From NCBI GenBank assembly GCA_030848545.1, contig JAVDCA010000026.1:49192-113191 (forward strand): a DNA stretch of 64,000 bases, given 5' to 3'. Shown piece after piece: positions 1 to 8,452 of this stretch (its first letter is position 1; every line of letters starts with the position of its first letter). Below the pieces are notes generated by a model. That model saw only the letters and a program-made list of their open reading frames with translations. It did not search any database and was not told where the DNA came from. The position numbers were made by a program, and so were the translations under genes. The DNA comes from Astrobacterium formosum. Lineage in GTDB: Bacteria > Pseudomonadota > Alphaproteobacteria > Rhizobiales > Xanthobacteraceae.

Positions 1-1000
1 CGTGATAAGCGACGATGAGCGACTGCGGCAGCGGCGACGCGGCGCCATCGATCGTCGGCATCACAGACGATTCAACTTTTAGTTGTGATAGATATTCCCC
101 GATGTCGCGTGCCAGAAGTGCCACTGCCGCAGCCTTTTCTGCGTAATCCGGATCTCCCCGCAAGAGGAATCCGTAGTCCTTGAGCATGGTGCCACAACCC
201 GACACAGTGGTGACGATGGCGTCGATCGGATCGACCTTCGTCTCCGCCATCCAGGCATCGATATTGCGGCGCGCGGCATCCACAGATTCGTGCTCGCGTC
301 CCATGTGATGCACCAGCGCGCCACAACATCCCTCGTCCTCGACCTCCACGATTTCGATTCCGAATCGGTTCAGCACGCGAATCGCCGCCGCGTTGATGTG
401 CGGAGCCAGCACCGGCCCGACGCATCCTTTGAGCAGCGCGACCCGCCCTCGCCGCTCTCCGATGGCGGGGTGAACGCGGCGGCCGGACGACGGACGAGCC
501 GGCATGCGCGCCGGCGCCAGCCGCAGCATGGCGGCAAGCGGGGCGAGCCCGAAGGCGGCGAACAGGCGCGCGAACGGCTTGCCGACGAGTGCCGCCAGCA
601 TGGCGAGGCGGAACAGGCGGCGGTCCGGGATCACCCGCGCGATGAGGCCGCGCAAGAGCCGGTCGAGCGGCGGGCGCCGATAGGTCTTCTCCACATGGGT
701 CCGGGCATGGTCGACCAGGTGCATGTAGTGCACCCCCGACGGGCAGGTGGTCATGCACGACAGGCAGGAAAGACAGCGGTCGATATGCTTGACCTCCTCG
801 GCGTCGGCCGGACGGTCGTTCTCCAGCATGTCCTTGATCAGGTAGATGCGGCCCCGCGGCGAATCGAGCTCGTCCCCGAGCAGCACATAGGTCGGGCATG
901 TGGCTGTGCAAAAGCCGCAATGCACGCAGGCGCGCAGGATCTTGTCAGCCTCGGCGATGGCCGGATCGGCGAGCCGGGCGATCGTGAAATTGGTCTGCAT
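1..1000 (-). CDS. glcF: Glycolate oxidase iron-sulfur subunit GlcF (3' end cut by window edge)
   Basis: GlcF passes electrons from the flavin subunits of glycolate oxidase (glycolate to glyoxylate) towards the membrane quinone pool. The frame opens at ATG 998-1000 and stays open to base 2, so about 333 residues are visible; the family is usually 400-440 long and the C-terminal part is missing. Two ferredoxin-type Cys motifs are near the N-terminus, CVHCGFCTATCP and CLSCLSCMTTCP, as expected for two [4Fe-4S] clusters. The last visible residues (LIVAYH) match the start of the CCG-type cysteine domain. It is the fourth gene of a minus-strand run glcD-glcE-thiM-glcF, with a 70-base gap after thiM. 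Confidence 0.93.
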   Translation of the reverse strand, partial: MQTNFTIARLADPAIAEADKILRACVHCGFCTATCPTYVLLGDELDSPRGRIYLIKDMLENDRPADAEEVKHIDRCLSCLSCMTTCPSGVHYMHLVDHARTHVEKTYRRPPLDRLLRGLIARVIPDRRLFRLAMLAALVGKPFARLFAAFGLAPLAAMLRLAPARMPARPSSGRRVHPAIGERRGRVALLKGCVGPVLAPHINAAAIRVLNRFGIEIVEVEDEGCCGALVHHMGREHESVDAARRNIDAWMAETKVDPIDAIVTTVSGCGTMLKDYGFLLRGDPDYAEKAAAVALLARDIGEYLSQLKVESSVMPTIDGAASPLPQSLIVAYH

Positions 1001-1070
1001 GGGCTTTGCGGAACTCGGGCTCCGGTGGCGTTTCCTCGGCGGTGATCGAAACGTGGTTCGGACCCGAAGG

Positions 1071-1898
1071 TCAATCCTGGTGCGGCATCGCGGGGTCGGA
1101 AAGCCGCACATGGCGCGCCAGCATCGCGCAGTCCATGGTGTAGAGGGCATCGCAGATTTCCGCCGGCAGGTGGCCGGGGCCGCGGCAGCGGCCGGCCGCC
1201 TCGGCGCCGGCGGCCGCAAAGACGGCGAGCGCCGCGATCGCGGCCTCCCGCGGCGGCCGCACCGCGCAAAAGGCGGCCGTGACGGCCGAGAGAGAACACC
1301 CCATGGCGGTCGATAACGGCATGAGGGCATGGCCGCCCTCGATCGCCACGGTGGCGGTGCCGTCGCCCACATAGTCGATCGCGCCGGTGACGGCGACGAC
1401 TGAGCCGGTGCGACGCGAAAGCGGCGCCAGGACGCCTGCGGCGTCCGCCGCGGCGGCGGTCGAATCCACGCCCCTGCCGGCCGCGCCGACGCTGCCGGCG
1501 AGGCTCAATATCTCGCTGGCATTGCCGCGGATCACCGCCGGTCCCAAGGCCGCCAGTTCGGACGACACCCGCGTCCTGAACGGGGTGGCGCCGCAGCCGA
1601 CCGGATCGAGTACCCAGGGCTTGCCGAGCGCCCCCGCCTTGGCGGCGGCCTGGTGCATCGCCGATACCCAGCTCGACGACAGGGTGCCGATATTGACCAC
1701 CAAGGCATCCGAAATGGCGACGAAGTCCTCGACCTCCTCGGCGGCATGCACCATGGCGGGCGAAGCGCCGAGCGCCAGGAGCACGTTGGCGGAGATGCTC
1801 ATGGCGACGTAGTTGGTGATGTTGTGGACGAGGGGTCGGCGGGCGCGAAGGTCCGTGAGCGCCTGGTGGACGGCATCGATGGAGAGCGGGGCGGACAT
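1071..1898 (-). CDS. thiM: Hydroxyethylthiazole kinase ThiM, inside the glc operon
   Basis: ThiM phosphorylates 4-methyl-5-(2-hydroxyethyl)thiazole with ATP, a salvage step feeding thiamine biosynthesis in the cytoplasm. The 275-residue product has the family length. It shows the substrate-side segment RPLVHNITNYVAM near residues 20-35, the central DPVGCGATPFR and the C-terminal nucleotide segment with GCSLSAVTAAF. Start ATG 1896-1898 has the ribosome site AGAGGAAC, which overlaps the glcE stop codon, so translation is probably coupled to glcE. The gap to glcE is 9 bases. Its position between glcE and glcF is unusual: all three belong to one apparent transcript although their functions are unrelated. 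No TPP riboswitch can be fitted in front of it. Confidence 0.93.
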   Translation of the reverse strand: MSAPLSIDAVHQALTDLRARRPLVHNITNYVAMSISANVLLALGASPAMVHAAEEVEDFVAISDALVVNIGTLSSSWVSAMHQAAAKAGALGKPWVLDPVGCGATPFRTRVSSELAALGPAVIRGNASEILSLAGSVGAAGRGVDSTAAAADAAGVLAPLSRRTGSVVAVTGAIDYVGDGTATVAIEGGHALMPLSTAMGCSLSAVTAAFCAVRPPREAAIAALAVFAAAGAEAAGRCRGPGHLPAEICDALYTMDCAMLARHVRLSDPAMPHQD

Positions 1899-1907
1899 GG
1901 TGTTCCT

Positions 1908-3128
1908 CTAGATGCCGGCCCACATGCGGCCGGGATTGAGGACGCCCTTGGGGTCGAAGCCGTCCTTGATCCGTTTGGTCAGCGCCGTCAGGTTGCCCGT
2001 CTGGGGTTCGAACACTGCGACGGCGGCCCGCAGGGCGGCGGGGGCTCGAACGAGGGTCGCGTGGCCGCCGCAGGCCGCAATAGTGGCGCGCACTGCCGCC
2101 GTGCCACCATCCTGCGTCGGCGCGACCGCCACCCAGACCAGGCCGCCGGCCCAGTCCTGCATGAACTCGGCGTCGACGGCCCGGCCGATCCGTTCGACGA
2201 GCCCGGCGCCACCCGAAGGCGCGGTCGACAACCGCCAGAGGACCCGTTCGCCCGAAGGCCCGCCGGCCGCGAACGGCAAGGAGTCGCGCACCGCCCGCCA
2301 CAGGGGTCGCGACAGGCTTTCCTCGATCACGGACGCGGTGCCGAACGGCCGCAGCAGAGCGCAGAGGCCATCGCGGCGGTGCACGACCGAGGGGCCGACG
2401 CCTTCCAGGCGCAGCACGGTCACGCTGCGGCCGCCGAGATCGGCCGATATCCGGCCCGCCACGGAGCCCGGCAGGTGGGCGGCACCGGAGACATCGTAGG
2501 CGGAGCCCATGGCTGCCGCCATGGCGTCGCCGGCGACCGTGGCGGCGAGACCCGCAAGGACCACGCTCGCTTCGGTTTCGGCGCGCGGCAGGGTCTTGAC
2601 CGTCACCTCGGTCATGGCGGCGAGCGTTCCCCATGACCCTGCCATCAGCTTGCAGAGATCGTAGCCGGTGACGTTCTTGACCACCCGGCCGCCGGTCTTG
2701 AAGGTTTCGCCGCGTCCCGACACGGCGGTGAGCCCGAGCAGGTGGTCGCGGGCGGCGCCGGCCTTGATGCGCCGCGGCCCGCTGGCGTTGACGGCGAGCG
2801 CGCCGCCGATCGTCCCCCGCCCGGCCGCGACGCCGAGCAGGGGGCCATAGTCCATGGGCTCGAAGGCGAGCTCCTGGCCGTTCGCAGCGCACAGCGCTTC
2901 GATCTCGGCGAGCGGCGTGCCGGCCTTGGCGGAGAGCACCAGTTCGTCGGGCTCGTACAGGGTGACGCCCGTAAGCGCAGAGAGGTCGAGCGTCGCATCC
3001 CACTGGGCCGGCCGGCCGAGGCTGCGTTTGGTGCCGCGCCCGATCACCTCGAGCGCCTTGCCGGCGCCCGCGGCCCACAGCACCGCCTGCTCGACCTCGT
3101 CGGGGTTGCGGGGAGACAATACGGTCAT
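1908..3128 (-). CDS. glcE: Glycolate oxidase FAD-binding subunit GlcE
   Basis: GlcE is the smaller FAD-domain subunit of glycolate oxidase and works with GlcD and GlcF. The protein has 406 residues. An FAD-binding (type 4, VAO-like) domain occupies roughly the first 190 residues, with segments such as GVAAGRGTIGGALAVN and the downstream VKNVTGYDLCKL. The C-terminus ends in the family signature KDGFDPKGVLNPGRM. The open frame extends 18 codons further upstream, but ATG 3126-3128 was chosen because the extension would overlap glcD and because the product then begins MTVLSPRNPDEVEQAV, as in relatives. It lies 7 bases after glcD and 9 before thiM. Confidence 0.93.
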   Translation of the reverse strand: MTVLSPRNPDEVEQAVLWAAGAGKALEVIGRGTKRSLGRPAQWDATLDLSALTGVTLYEPDELVLSAKAGTPLAEIEALCAANGQELAFEPMDYGPLLGVAAGRGTIGGALAVNASGPRRIKAGAARDHLLGLTAVSGRGETFKTGGRVVKNVTGYDLCKLMAGSWGTLAAMTEVTVKTLPRAETEASVVLAGLAATVAGDAMAAAMGSAYDVSGAAHLPGSVAGRISADLGGRSVTVLRLEGVGPSVVHRRDGLCALLRPFGTASVIEESLSRPLWRAVRDSLPFAAGGPSGERVLWRLSTAPSGGAGLVERIGRAVDAEFMQDWAGGLVWVAVAPTQDGGTAAVRATIAACGGHATLVRAPAALRAAVAVFEPQTGNLTALTKRIKDGFDPKGVLNPGRMWAGI

Positions 3129-3135
3129 GCGGCTT

Positions 3136-4629
3136 CTAGAACCTCGGAATGTCCGGGAACGGCAGGTTGCCGCCCGACACATGCATCCTGCCCAGCTCGG
3201 CGCAACGGTTGAGGACCGGGAATACCTTACCGGGGTTCAAGAGTCCCTTGTCGTCGAAGGCGCATTTGAGCCGCTGCTGATGGGCGAGGTCGACCTCCGA
3301 GAACATCACCGGCATGAGGTCGCGCTTCTCGATGCCGACGCCGTGCTCGCCAGTAAGAACACCGCCGACCTCGACGCACAACTTGAGGATATCGGCCCCG
3401 AACGCCTCGGCGCGGGCGAGTTCGCCGGGCTCATTGGCGTCGTAGAGGATAAGTGGGTGCAGGTTGCCGTCGCCGGCATGGAAGACATTGGCGACGCGCA
3501 GGCCGTATTTCGCCGACATGTCCTTCATGCGGGCGAGCACCAGCGGCAATTTGGCGCGCGGAATAGTGCCGTCCATGCACAGATAGTCTGGCGAGATGCG
3601 TCCCACCGCCGGGAAGGCGGCCTTGCGGCCGGCCCAGAACAGGAGACGCTCCGCCTCCGACGTGGAGACCCGCAGGTTCATGGCGCCACAGCCCCGGGCG
3701 ATCTCCGACACCGTCGCAATGAGGTGGTCGACCTCCGCCTGCGGGCCGTCCAGCTCGACGATCAGCAGGGCCTCGACGTCGAGGGGATAGTCGGCATGCA
3801 CGAAGGCCTCGGTGGCGTGGATCGCCGGCCGGTCCATCATTTCCATGCCGGCCGGGATGATGCCGGCACCGATGATCCTCGCCACGCAGGCGCCGGCGTC
3901 CTCCGACGACGGGAAGCCGACCAGCACGGCGCGGGCGGTCTCGGGCTTCTTGAGGATGCGCACCGTCACTTCGGTGACGACGCCGAGCAGCCCCTCCGAA
4001 CCGCCGACGACGCCGATGAGGTCGTAGCCGCCGGCGTCGAGATGCTTGCCGCCGAGCCGGACCACCTCGCCGGTCATCAGCACCATCTCGCAGCCGAGCA
4101 CGTTGTTGGAGGTCATGCCGTATTTGAGGCAGTGCACGCCGCCGGAATTCTCGGCCACATTGCCGCCGATCGTGCAGGCGATCTGCGAGGAGGGATCGGG
4201 GGCATAATAGAAACCAGCGTGCTCCACCGCCTTCGAGACCGCCAGGTTCGTGACCCCGGGCTCGACCACGGCAACCCGGTTGGCGAAATCGATGTCGCGG
4301 ATGCGGTTGAACTTGGCCATGCCGAGGAGGACGCCGTCGGCGAGCGGCAGCGCCCCGCCCGACAGCGACGTCCCGGCGCCGCGCGGCACCACCGGGATCG
4401 TCTCGGCGTAGCAATAACGCAGGATCGCGGCGACCTGGGCGGTCGTCTCCGGCAGCACGACGGCGAGCGGCAGTTGCCGATAGGCGGTCAGGCCATCGGT
4501 CTCGTAGGGCCGCATGCCGCGCTCGGTGGCGATCACGCCCTCGCCCGGCACGATGGCCCGCAACGCACGGACGATCTCGTCACGCCGCGCCAGCAGGGCC
4601 TGATCAGGCTCCGGCATCCGCACCGACAT
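3136..4629 (-). CDS. glcD: Glycolate oxidase subunit GlcD (FAD-linked oxidase)
   Basis: GlcD is the catalytic flavin subunit that oxidises glycolate (and D-lactate) to the 2-oxoacid. The 497-residue protein matches the length of the E. coli protein. The FAD-binding domain is at about 55-235 (PRGAGTSLSGGALPL, ACTIGGNVAENSGG) and the FAD-linked oxidase C-terminal domain at about 240-480 (FHAGDGNLHPLI, TGEHGVGIEKR). The frame is open 79 codons further up, but ATG 4627-4629 has a GGAGG site 7 bases upstream and gives the normal N-terminus. It heads the glcD-glcE-thiM-glcF run and is divergent from the cytochrome c gene across a 133-base gap. Confidence 0.95.
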   Translation of the reverse strand: MSVRMPEPDQALLARRDEIVRALRAIVPGEGVIATERGMRPYETDGLTAYRQLPLAVVLPETTAQVAAILRYCYAETIPVVPRGAGTSLSGGALPLADGVLLGMAKFNRIRDIDFANRVAVVEPGVTNLAVSKAVEHAGFYYAPDPSSQIACTIGGNVAENSGGVHCLKYGMTSNNVLGCEMVLMTGEVVRLGGKHLDAGGYDLIGVVGGSEGLLGVVTEVTVRILKKPETARAVLVGFPSSEDAGACVARIIGAGIIPAGMEMMDRPAIHATEAFVHADYPLDVEALLIVELDGPQAEVDHLIATVSEIARGCGAMNLRVSTSEAERLLFWAGRKAAFPAVGRISPDYLCMDGTIPRAKLPLVLARMKDMSAKYGLRVANVFHAGDGNLHPLILYDANEPGELARAEAFGADILKLCVEVGGVLTGEHGVGIEKRDLMPVMFSEVDLAHQQRLKCAFDDKGLLNPGKVFPVLNRCAELGRMHVSGGNLPFPDIPRF

Positions 4630-4762
4630 TCCTTGTCCTCCCGCACCCTCTCCGATCCGGTCCACGACCGTCATCTCGATTGGATATGCACTAGTACGTA
4701 TGATAATGGAACTTTGTTCCGCCCATGGCGGCCCGCAAGCCCTTTGCCAGCATGGAAGCACA
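4630..4762. promoter_or_regulatory. Divergent promoter region between glcD and the cytochrome c gene
   Basis: This 133-base interval separates two divergent genes and is visibly richer in A+T at 4680-4722 than its surroundings. It contains a perfect 13-bp dyad, GGAAC-TTT-GTTCC, at 4708-4720, and the palindrome ACTAGT just before it. A regulator of glycolate use (GntR/FadR type in other bacteria) could bind here, but no regulator gene is adjacent, so this is inference from symmetry and position only. Confidence 0.35.
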
Positions 4763-5134
4763 ATGACGATGAAGTGGGGAATGGTTTTGGTTGTTCTTTC
4801 GTCGGTGACGATGGGAGCGCAGGGCGCTTGGGCGCAAGCCGCGCCGACCGCGTTCAACATGTGCAAGGCCTGTCACAAGATCGAGCCCGGCAAGCACGGC
4901 CTCGGTCCGTCGCTCGCGGGCGTATTTGGCACCAAGACCGGTACGAACTGGCCGGACTTCAAATATTCGGACGCCCACAAGAAAGCGAACCTGGTCTGGA
5001 ACGACGCCACCCTGACCAAGTATCTGGGCAACCCGAAGGGCACGATCCTGGGCGAGAAGAAGGCCTTCGCCGGACTGAGGAATCCGGACGAAGTCAGGGC
5101 CGTCGTCGCCTATCTCAAGACGCTGAGAAAGTGA
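4763..5134 (+). CDS. Class I cytochrome c lacking the usual axial Met
   Basis: This is a small exported haem protein of the cytochrome c2/c550 type. The 123-residue product has a Sec signal peptide (cleavage probably after AWA, residue 24), one haem site CKACH at 34-38 and the usual helical tail ending VVAYLKTLRK. In mitochondrial cytochrome c and c2 the sixth iron ligand is the Met of a K-M-x-F-x-G motif. Here the same place reads GEKKAFAG, with Lys100 where Met belongs, and there is no Met anywhere after the haem site. His45 and His72 are the only other His. Start ATG 4763 is preferred over an upstream in-frame ATG at 4700 because it starts the signal peptide directly. The redox partner is unknown. 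Confidence 0.88.
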   Translation: MTMKWGMVLVVLSSVTMGAQGAWAQAAPTAFNMCKACHKIEPGKHGLGPSLAGVFGTKTGTNWPDFKYSDAHKKANLVWNDATLTKYLGNPKGTILGEKKAFAGLRNPDEVRAVVAYLKTLRK

Positions 5135-5239
5135 TTGCCGTGTCATTGCGCCGACGGTGCTGCGTCATCGCGGCACCGCGGCGAATTGACGGGGGTCAAG
5201 CCTGCGTGGGAGGGTGACGCCTAGACTCGCAATCAAAGA

Positions 5240-5257
5240 CCGGGCCTCGGAGCCCGG
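5240..5257. other. Small hairpin between the cytochrome and usp genes
   Basis: The segment CCGGGC-CTCGGA-GCCCGG can form a 6-bp stem, 105 bases after the cytochrome stop and 27 bases before the usp start. There is no T-run, so it is at most a weak terminator. Confidence 0.3.
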
Positions 5258-5283
5258 CCGAACATTCAATCGGGGAGACGAAA

Positions 5284-6114
5284 ATGATCAAGGACCTCAT
5301 CGTCAACCTCACGGTCGGGGCTCCCCGCGACAGTGCCGCCGACTACGCGATCTCGATCGCCGAGACGTTCGACGCCCATCTGGCCGGCATCGCCTTCGCG
5401 TTCGAACCCGTAGTGGCGCCGAGCATCATGGGCGGCATCCCGGCCGACGTCATCGACGCCCAAAGGGCATCGACCCAGAAGGCCGCCGATGCGGCCGTCG
5501 CCTATTTCGAAACCGCCGCCAAGAAGGCCGGCCTGTCCGCCGAGCACCGCCTGATCGAGGCGACGTTGGGCGGCGCCGCCGACCTGTTCGGGCGCCTCGC
5601 GCGGCGCTTCGACCTTTCGGTGGTCGGCCAGGCCGAGCCCGACAAGCTCGCCTCCCAGGACATCATCATCGAAGGAGCGCTGTTCGAGTCGGGCCGGCCG
5701 ATCGTCGTCGTACCCTATATCCAGCGCGGCCCGCTCAAGCTCGACCGCGTCATGGTGTGCTGGGACGGCGGCCGCACCGCCGCCCGCGCAGTCGCCGACG
5801 CAATGCCGTTCTTGAGGAGGTCGAAATCGATCGACATCGTCATCGTGGCCAGCGGGCGGGAAAAGACCAACGAGATCCCCGGCATCGACCTCGGCCAGCA
5901 CCTCGCCCGCCACGGCCTCAAGGTCGACGTCAAGCGCATCGTGGCGAGTGACACCGACGTGCCCAATACTATCCTGTCCTATGCGGCCGACAGTTCGACC
6001 GACTTCATCGTCATGGGGGGATATGGCCACTCGCGCCTGCGCGAATTCGTGCTCGGCGGCGCCACCCGCGGTATTCTGAGTTCAATGACGGTCCCGACCT
6101 TCATGTCGCACTGA
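5284..6114 (+). CDS. Universal stress protein, tandem UspA domains
   Basis: This is a cytoplasmic UspA-family protein, thought to bind ATP and to support survival under stress. The 276 residues form two Usp domains in tandem (about 1-145 and 150-276). The second carries the nucleotide motif G-x2-G-x9-G near the C-terminus (MGGYGHSRLREFVLGGATRG), whereas the first domain lacks a clear copy. The start ATG at 5284 follows GGGGAGACGAAA. It stands alone, between the cytochrome gene and a 340-base gap. The exact stress response cannot be read from the sequence. Confidence 0.9.
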   Translation: MIKDLIVNLTVGAPRDSAADYAISIAETFDAHLAGIAFAFEPVVAPSIMGGIPADVIDAQRASTQKAADAAVAYFETAAKKAGLSAEHRLIEATLGGAADLFGRLARRFDLSVVGQAEPDKLASQDIIIEGALFESGRPIVVVPYIQRGPLKLDRVMVCWDGGRTAARAVADAMPFLRRSKSIDIVIVASGREKTNEIPGIDLGQHLARHGLKVDVKRIVASDTDVPNTILSYAADSSTDFIVMGGYGHSRLREFVLGGATRGILSSMTVPTFMSH

Positions 6115-6456
6115 GTCACCCTTCATCGCTCCCTCGCGCTCTTGCGCGGGGGAGGGTGGCGCCAAAGGCGTCGGGTGGGGGCTCTCAGGCCGGCCCCGGG
6201 AACCCGCGCCACCACCCAGGCGTTTGTGCGCAGGATCGGGGGCGATCAGCCTAGCTGCAAGTAACGATCGGCCGGACCAAGCTGCCGTGGAACGCCACAT
6301 TCGCTCCATGGCGCGACCTTCCGTCGACCCAATGACCGCCAAACTTGGCCTTTTGCCGGGCCTGGTTTCCCCCGCCACAACAGTGTGACGTGCTGGCGAA
6401 TTCCCGACCGGCGCGCATGGACGCGTCCATCTGCGGATGGGCATTCGGAGGGGCGC
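6115..6456. other. Intergenic region with a G/C-run palindrome
   Basis: No credible gene is present in this 342-base stretch. Near 6127-6160 it holds a TCCCTCGCGC...GCGCGGGGGAGGG palindrome related to those at 7614 and 40249. It may act as the usp terminator or as a repeat. The ribosome site of the next gene (GGAGGGG) lies at its end. Confidence 0.4.
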
Positions 6457-7575
6457 ATGAGCGATGCTTTTTCGGTCGGTATCGAGGAAGAGTATTTCCT
6501 CGTCGACGCCGCCACCAAGACGATCGCGGCGGCGCGGCCGCGCGAGTTCTTCGCCGCCGCCAAGGACGCGCTCGATTCCCAGGTCACGGGCGAGATGTTG
6601 CAGTCGCAAATCGAAGTCGCGACCGTGCCGCATGTGGAAATGGCCACCGCGCGGGCCGAGATCAGACGCCTGCGCCGCACCGTCGGCGACATCGCCGCCA
6701 CGCACGGCCTCGCCATCCTGGCATCCGGCACCCATCCGACGGCGCAGTGGGTCGAGTCGCGCCACACGCCGACCGAACGCTACGACAGCCTGATGCACGA
6801 CCTGCAGATGCTCGGCCGTCGCAACATGGTGTGCGGCATGCACGTCCATGTGGAACTCCCCGGAAGCGAGGACCGCATCGACGTCATGTATCGCATGCTG
6901 CCCTATCTGCCGCTGTTCATCGCGCTCGCGACTTCCTCGCCGTTCTGGCAGTCGCACCGCACCGGGCTGATGGGCTACCGGCTCGCCGCCTACGACGAAC
7001 TGCCGCGCACCGGCGTGCCGGAGCTGTTCCGCCGCCGCGAGGAGTTCGACGAATATGTCGCCGCCCTGACGCAGGCGGGGGTGATGGCGGATTCCAGCTA
7101 TGTGTGGTGGGCGATCCGCCCCTCCCTCAAGCTGCCGACACTCGAACTCAGGGCGCCGGATTCGTGCACCCTGGTGGACGACGCGGTCGCGATCGCCGCC
7201 CTCTACCGGGTGCTGGCGCGGCGGCTCTGCCGCAACCCCTGGCTCAACTGGGACATGACCGCCGTGACGCGGGCGATCATCGTCGAGAACAAGTGGCGGG
7301 CGCAACGCTACGGCGTCCACGGCACCCTGGTCTGCCTCGCCACCCACACGGCCGTCCCGGTGTCCGAACTCATCGATCGGGTGGTCGAGGAGGTCATGCC
7401 GGACGCCGAGGCACTCGGTTGCGTCGACGAAGTCGCGCGCTGCCGCGTCATCGCGGCAACGGGCACGTCCGCCGACGCCCAACTCGCCGTGTTCGACGCC
7501 CACGAAAAAGTCGGCGACCGGGACCGTGCCCTGAATGCGGTGGCGGATTGGATCGCGACCACCACGCTGCAATAG
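6457..7575 (+). CDS. YbdK-family carboxylate-amine ligase (GCS2)
   Basis: Proteins of this family (glutamate-cysteine ligase type 2) join a carboxylate to an amine with ATP; YbdK of E. coli has weak gamma-glutamylcysteine synthetase activity and its true substrate is not settled. The product has 372 residues, the same length as YbdK. It begins with SVGIEEEYFLVD, the metal- and glutamate-binding start of the fold, and contains CGMHVHVELP around residue 128 and the ELRAPDSC segment around 230. Start ATG 6457 follows GGAGGGGCGC; the frame runs 24 codons upstream without family resemblance. No partner gene for glutathione synthesis is nearby. Confidence 0.88.
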   Translation: MSDAFSVGIEEEYFLVDAATKTIAAARPREFFAAAKDALDSQVTGEMLQSQIEVATVPHVEMATARAEIRRLRRTVGDIAATHGLAILASGTHPTAQWVESRHTPTERYDSLMHDLQMLGRRNMVCGMHVHVELPGSEDRIDVMYRMLPYLPLFIALATSSPFWQSHRTGLMGYRLAAYDELPRTGVPELFRRREEFDEYVAALTQAGVMADSSYVWWAIRPSLKLPTLELRAPDSCTLVDDAVAIAALYRVLARRLCRNPWLNWDMTAVTRAIIVENKWRAQRYGVHGTLVCLATHTAVPVSELIDRVVEEVMPDAEALGCVDEVARCRVIAATGTSADAQLAVFDAHEKVGDRDRALNAVADWIATTTLQ

Positions 7576-7613
7576 GCAGTCGTCGTTGCGGACAGCTCAG
7601 CCTCGCCCCACGG

Positions 7614-7641
7614 CTCCCTCCCCCGCAAGCGGGGGAGGGAG
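7614..7641. repeat. Perfect G/C-run palindrome (REP-like or terminator)
   Basis: A 13-bp arm CTCCCTCCCCCGC is followed by AA and its exact complement. It lies between the convergent ybdK-like and tetR genes. A near copy is at 40249-40273 and a degenerate one near 6127-6160, so it is a repeated element; it could also end transcription from both sides, although it has no T-run. Confidence 0.55.
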
Positions 7642-7665
7642 AAGAGAGAGGGCGCTGTCGCAATC

Positions 7666-8328
7666 TCACTCCTCCTCGTCCGGCATCGTGGTCTGGACGA
7701 CGAGGCCGCGGGCACGGGCATCGACGACGCCGAGGGCGCGCATCGCCAGCAATGCCAGCGACTGCACGGCCGCCCGGGCGCCGGCGCGGCCGTCCGGCTC
7801 CACCGCCAGGGGACCGATCAGGCCTTCCAGCAACGCCCCCACGATGGCCGAGGCGGCGAGCCCCGTATCCTGCTCGGGCAGGTGACCGGCGGCGACCGCG
7901 CTGGCGATGCGCCGGTCCAGCTCGTCCACGAGCTGGCGCCGATAGGCGAGACGGACGGCGTCGACGGCGGCGTCGACCGGTTCGGCGATCACCGACCACG
8001 CCAGGCGGCGATGCCTCAACGCCCGCATCCCGAAGGTCAGGATGGCAGCGGCAAGGGCCGACAGGGGACCGGGAGCGGCGGCGGCGGCGCGTTGCAGCGC
8101 CGCGATCTCGCGCTCGGAAACGGCAGCCACCAGGGCGGCGACGAGGTCGGTCTTGGCCGGAAAGTAGCGATAGACGGTGCCGGCCGCGATGCCGGCACGG
8201 GCGGCCACCGGCGCGATCTGCACGGCCGCCATGCCGGATTCGGCGGCGATTGCCCGCGCCGCCGACAGAATCGCATCCTGGCGCGCCGCCAGGCGCTGCA
8301 TGACCCGTTCCGTCCGTCGATAGGCCAT
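7666..8328 (-). CDS. TetR/AcrR-family transcriptional regulator
   Basis: This is a 220-residue repressor-type protein. The N-terminal TetR helix-turn-helix covers about 15-60 and ends in AGIAAGTVYRYFPAKTDL, the classical signature. The rest is an all-helical ligand domain with no recognisable ligand pocket. Start ATG 8326-8328 gives a normal N-terminus; the frame extends 23 more codons, across an imperfect palindrome that may be its operator. It follows the ThDP-enzyme gene on the same strand after about 125 bases, so it could control that gene, itself or both. Confidence 0.88.
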   Translation of the reverse strand: MAYRRTERVMQRLAARQDAILSAARAIAAESGMAAVQIAPVAARAGIAAGTVYRYFPAKTDLVAALVAAVSEREIAALQRAAAAAPGPLSALAAAILTFGMRALRHRRLAWSVIAEPVDAAVDAVRLAYRRQLVDELDRRIASAVAAGHLPEQDTGLAASAIVGALLEGLIGPLAVEPDGRAGARAAVQSLALLAMRALGVVDARARGLVVQTTMPDEEE

Positions 8329-8356
8329 TGTCGCATCCCACAGCCAACGGAAAACA

Positions 8357-8372
8357 GTGAACCAGGATTCAC
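8357..8372. promoter_or_regulatory. Possible TetR operator upstream of the tetR gene
   Basis: A 16-bp imperfect dyad with arms GTGAA and TTCAC (GTGAACCAGGATTCAC) begins 29 bases before the regulator start. The size and symmetry fit an autoregulatory TetR site; no second copy was found in the window. Confidence 0.35.
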
Positions 8373-8452
8373 GCTTGCCGGCAACAATGGGACGCAAATG
8401 AGGACCGGGATGGATCGCCGCAGGCGCTACTTGGCGGCACTACTTGGCGGCG

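Noticed and set aside
838..3078. 746-codon open frame on the minus strand across glcF, thiM and glcE
   Set aside because: It is the out-of-phase shadow of three well-recognised genes; its translation is an Arg/Gly/Ala-rich low-complexity sequence typical of high-GC DNA.
2854..5217. 787-codon plus-strand open frame opposite glcD/glcE
   Set aside because: Antisense to conserved genes and rich in Asp/His/Gly runs mirroring their codons; no family resemblance.
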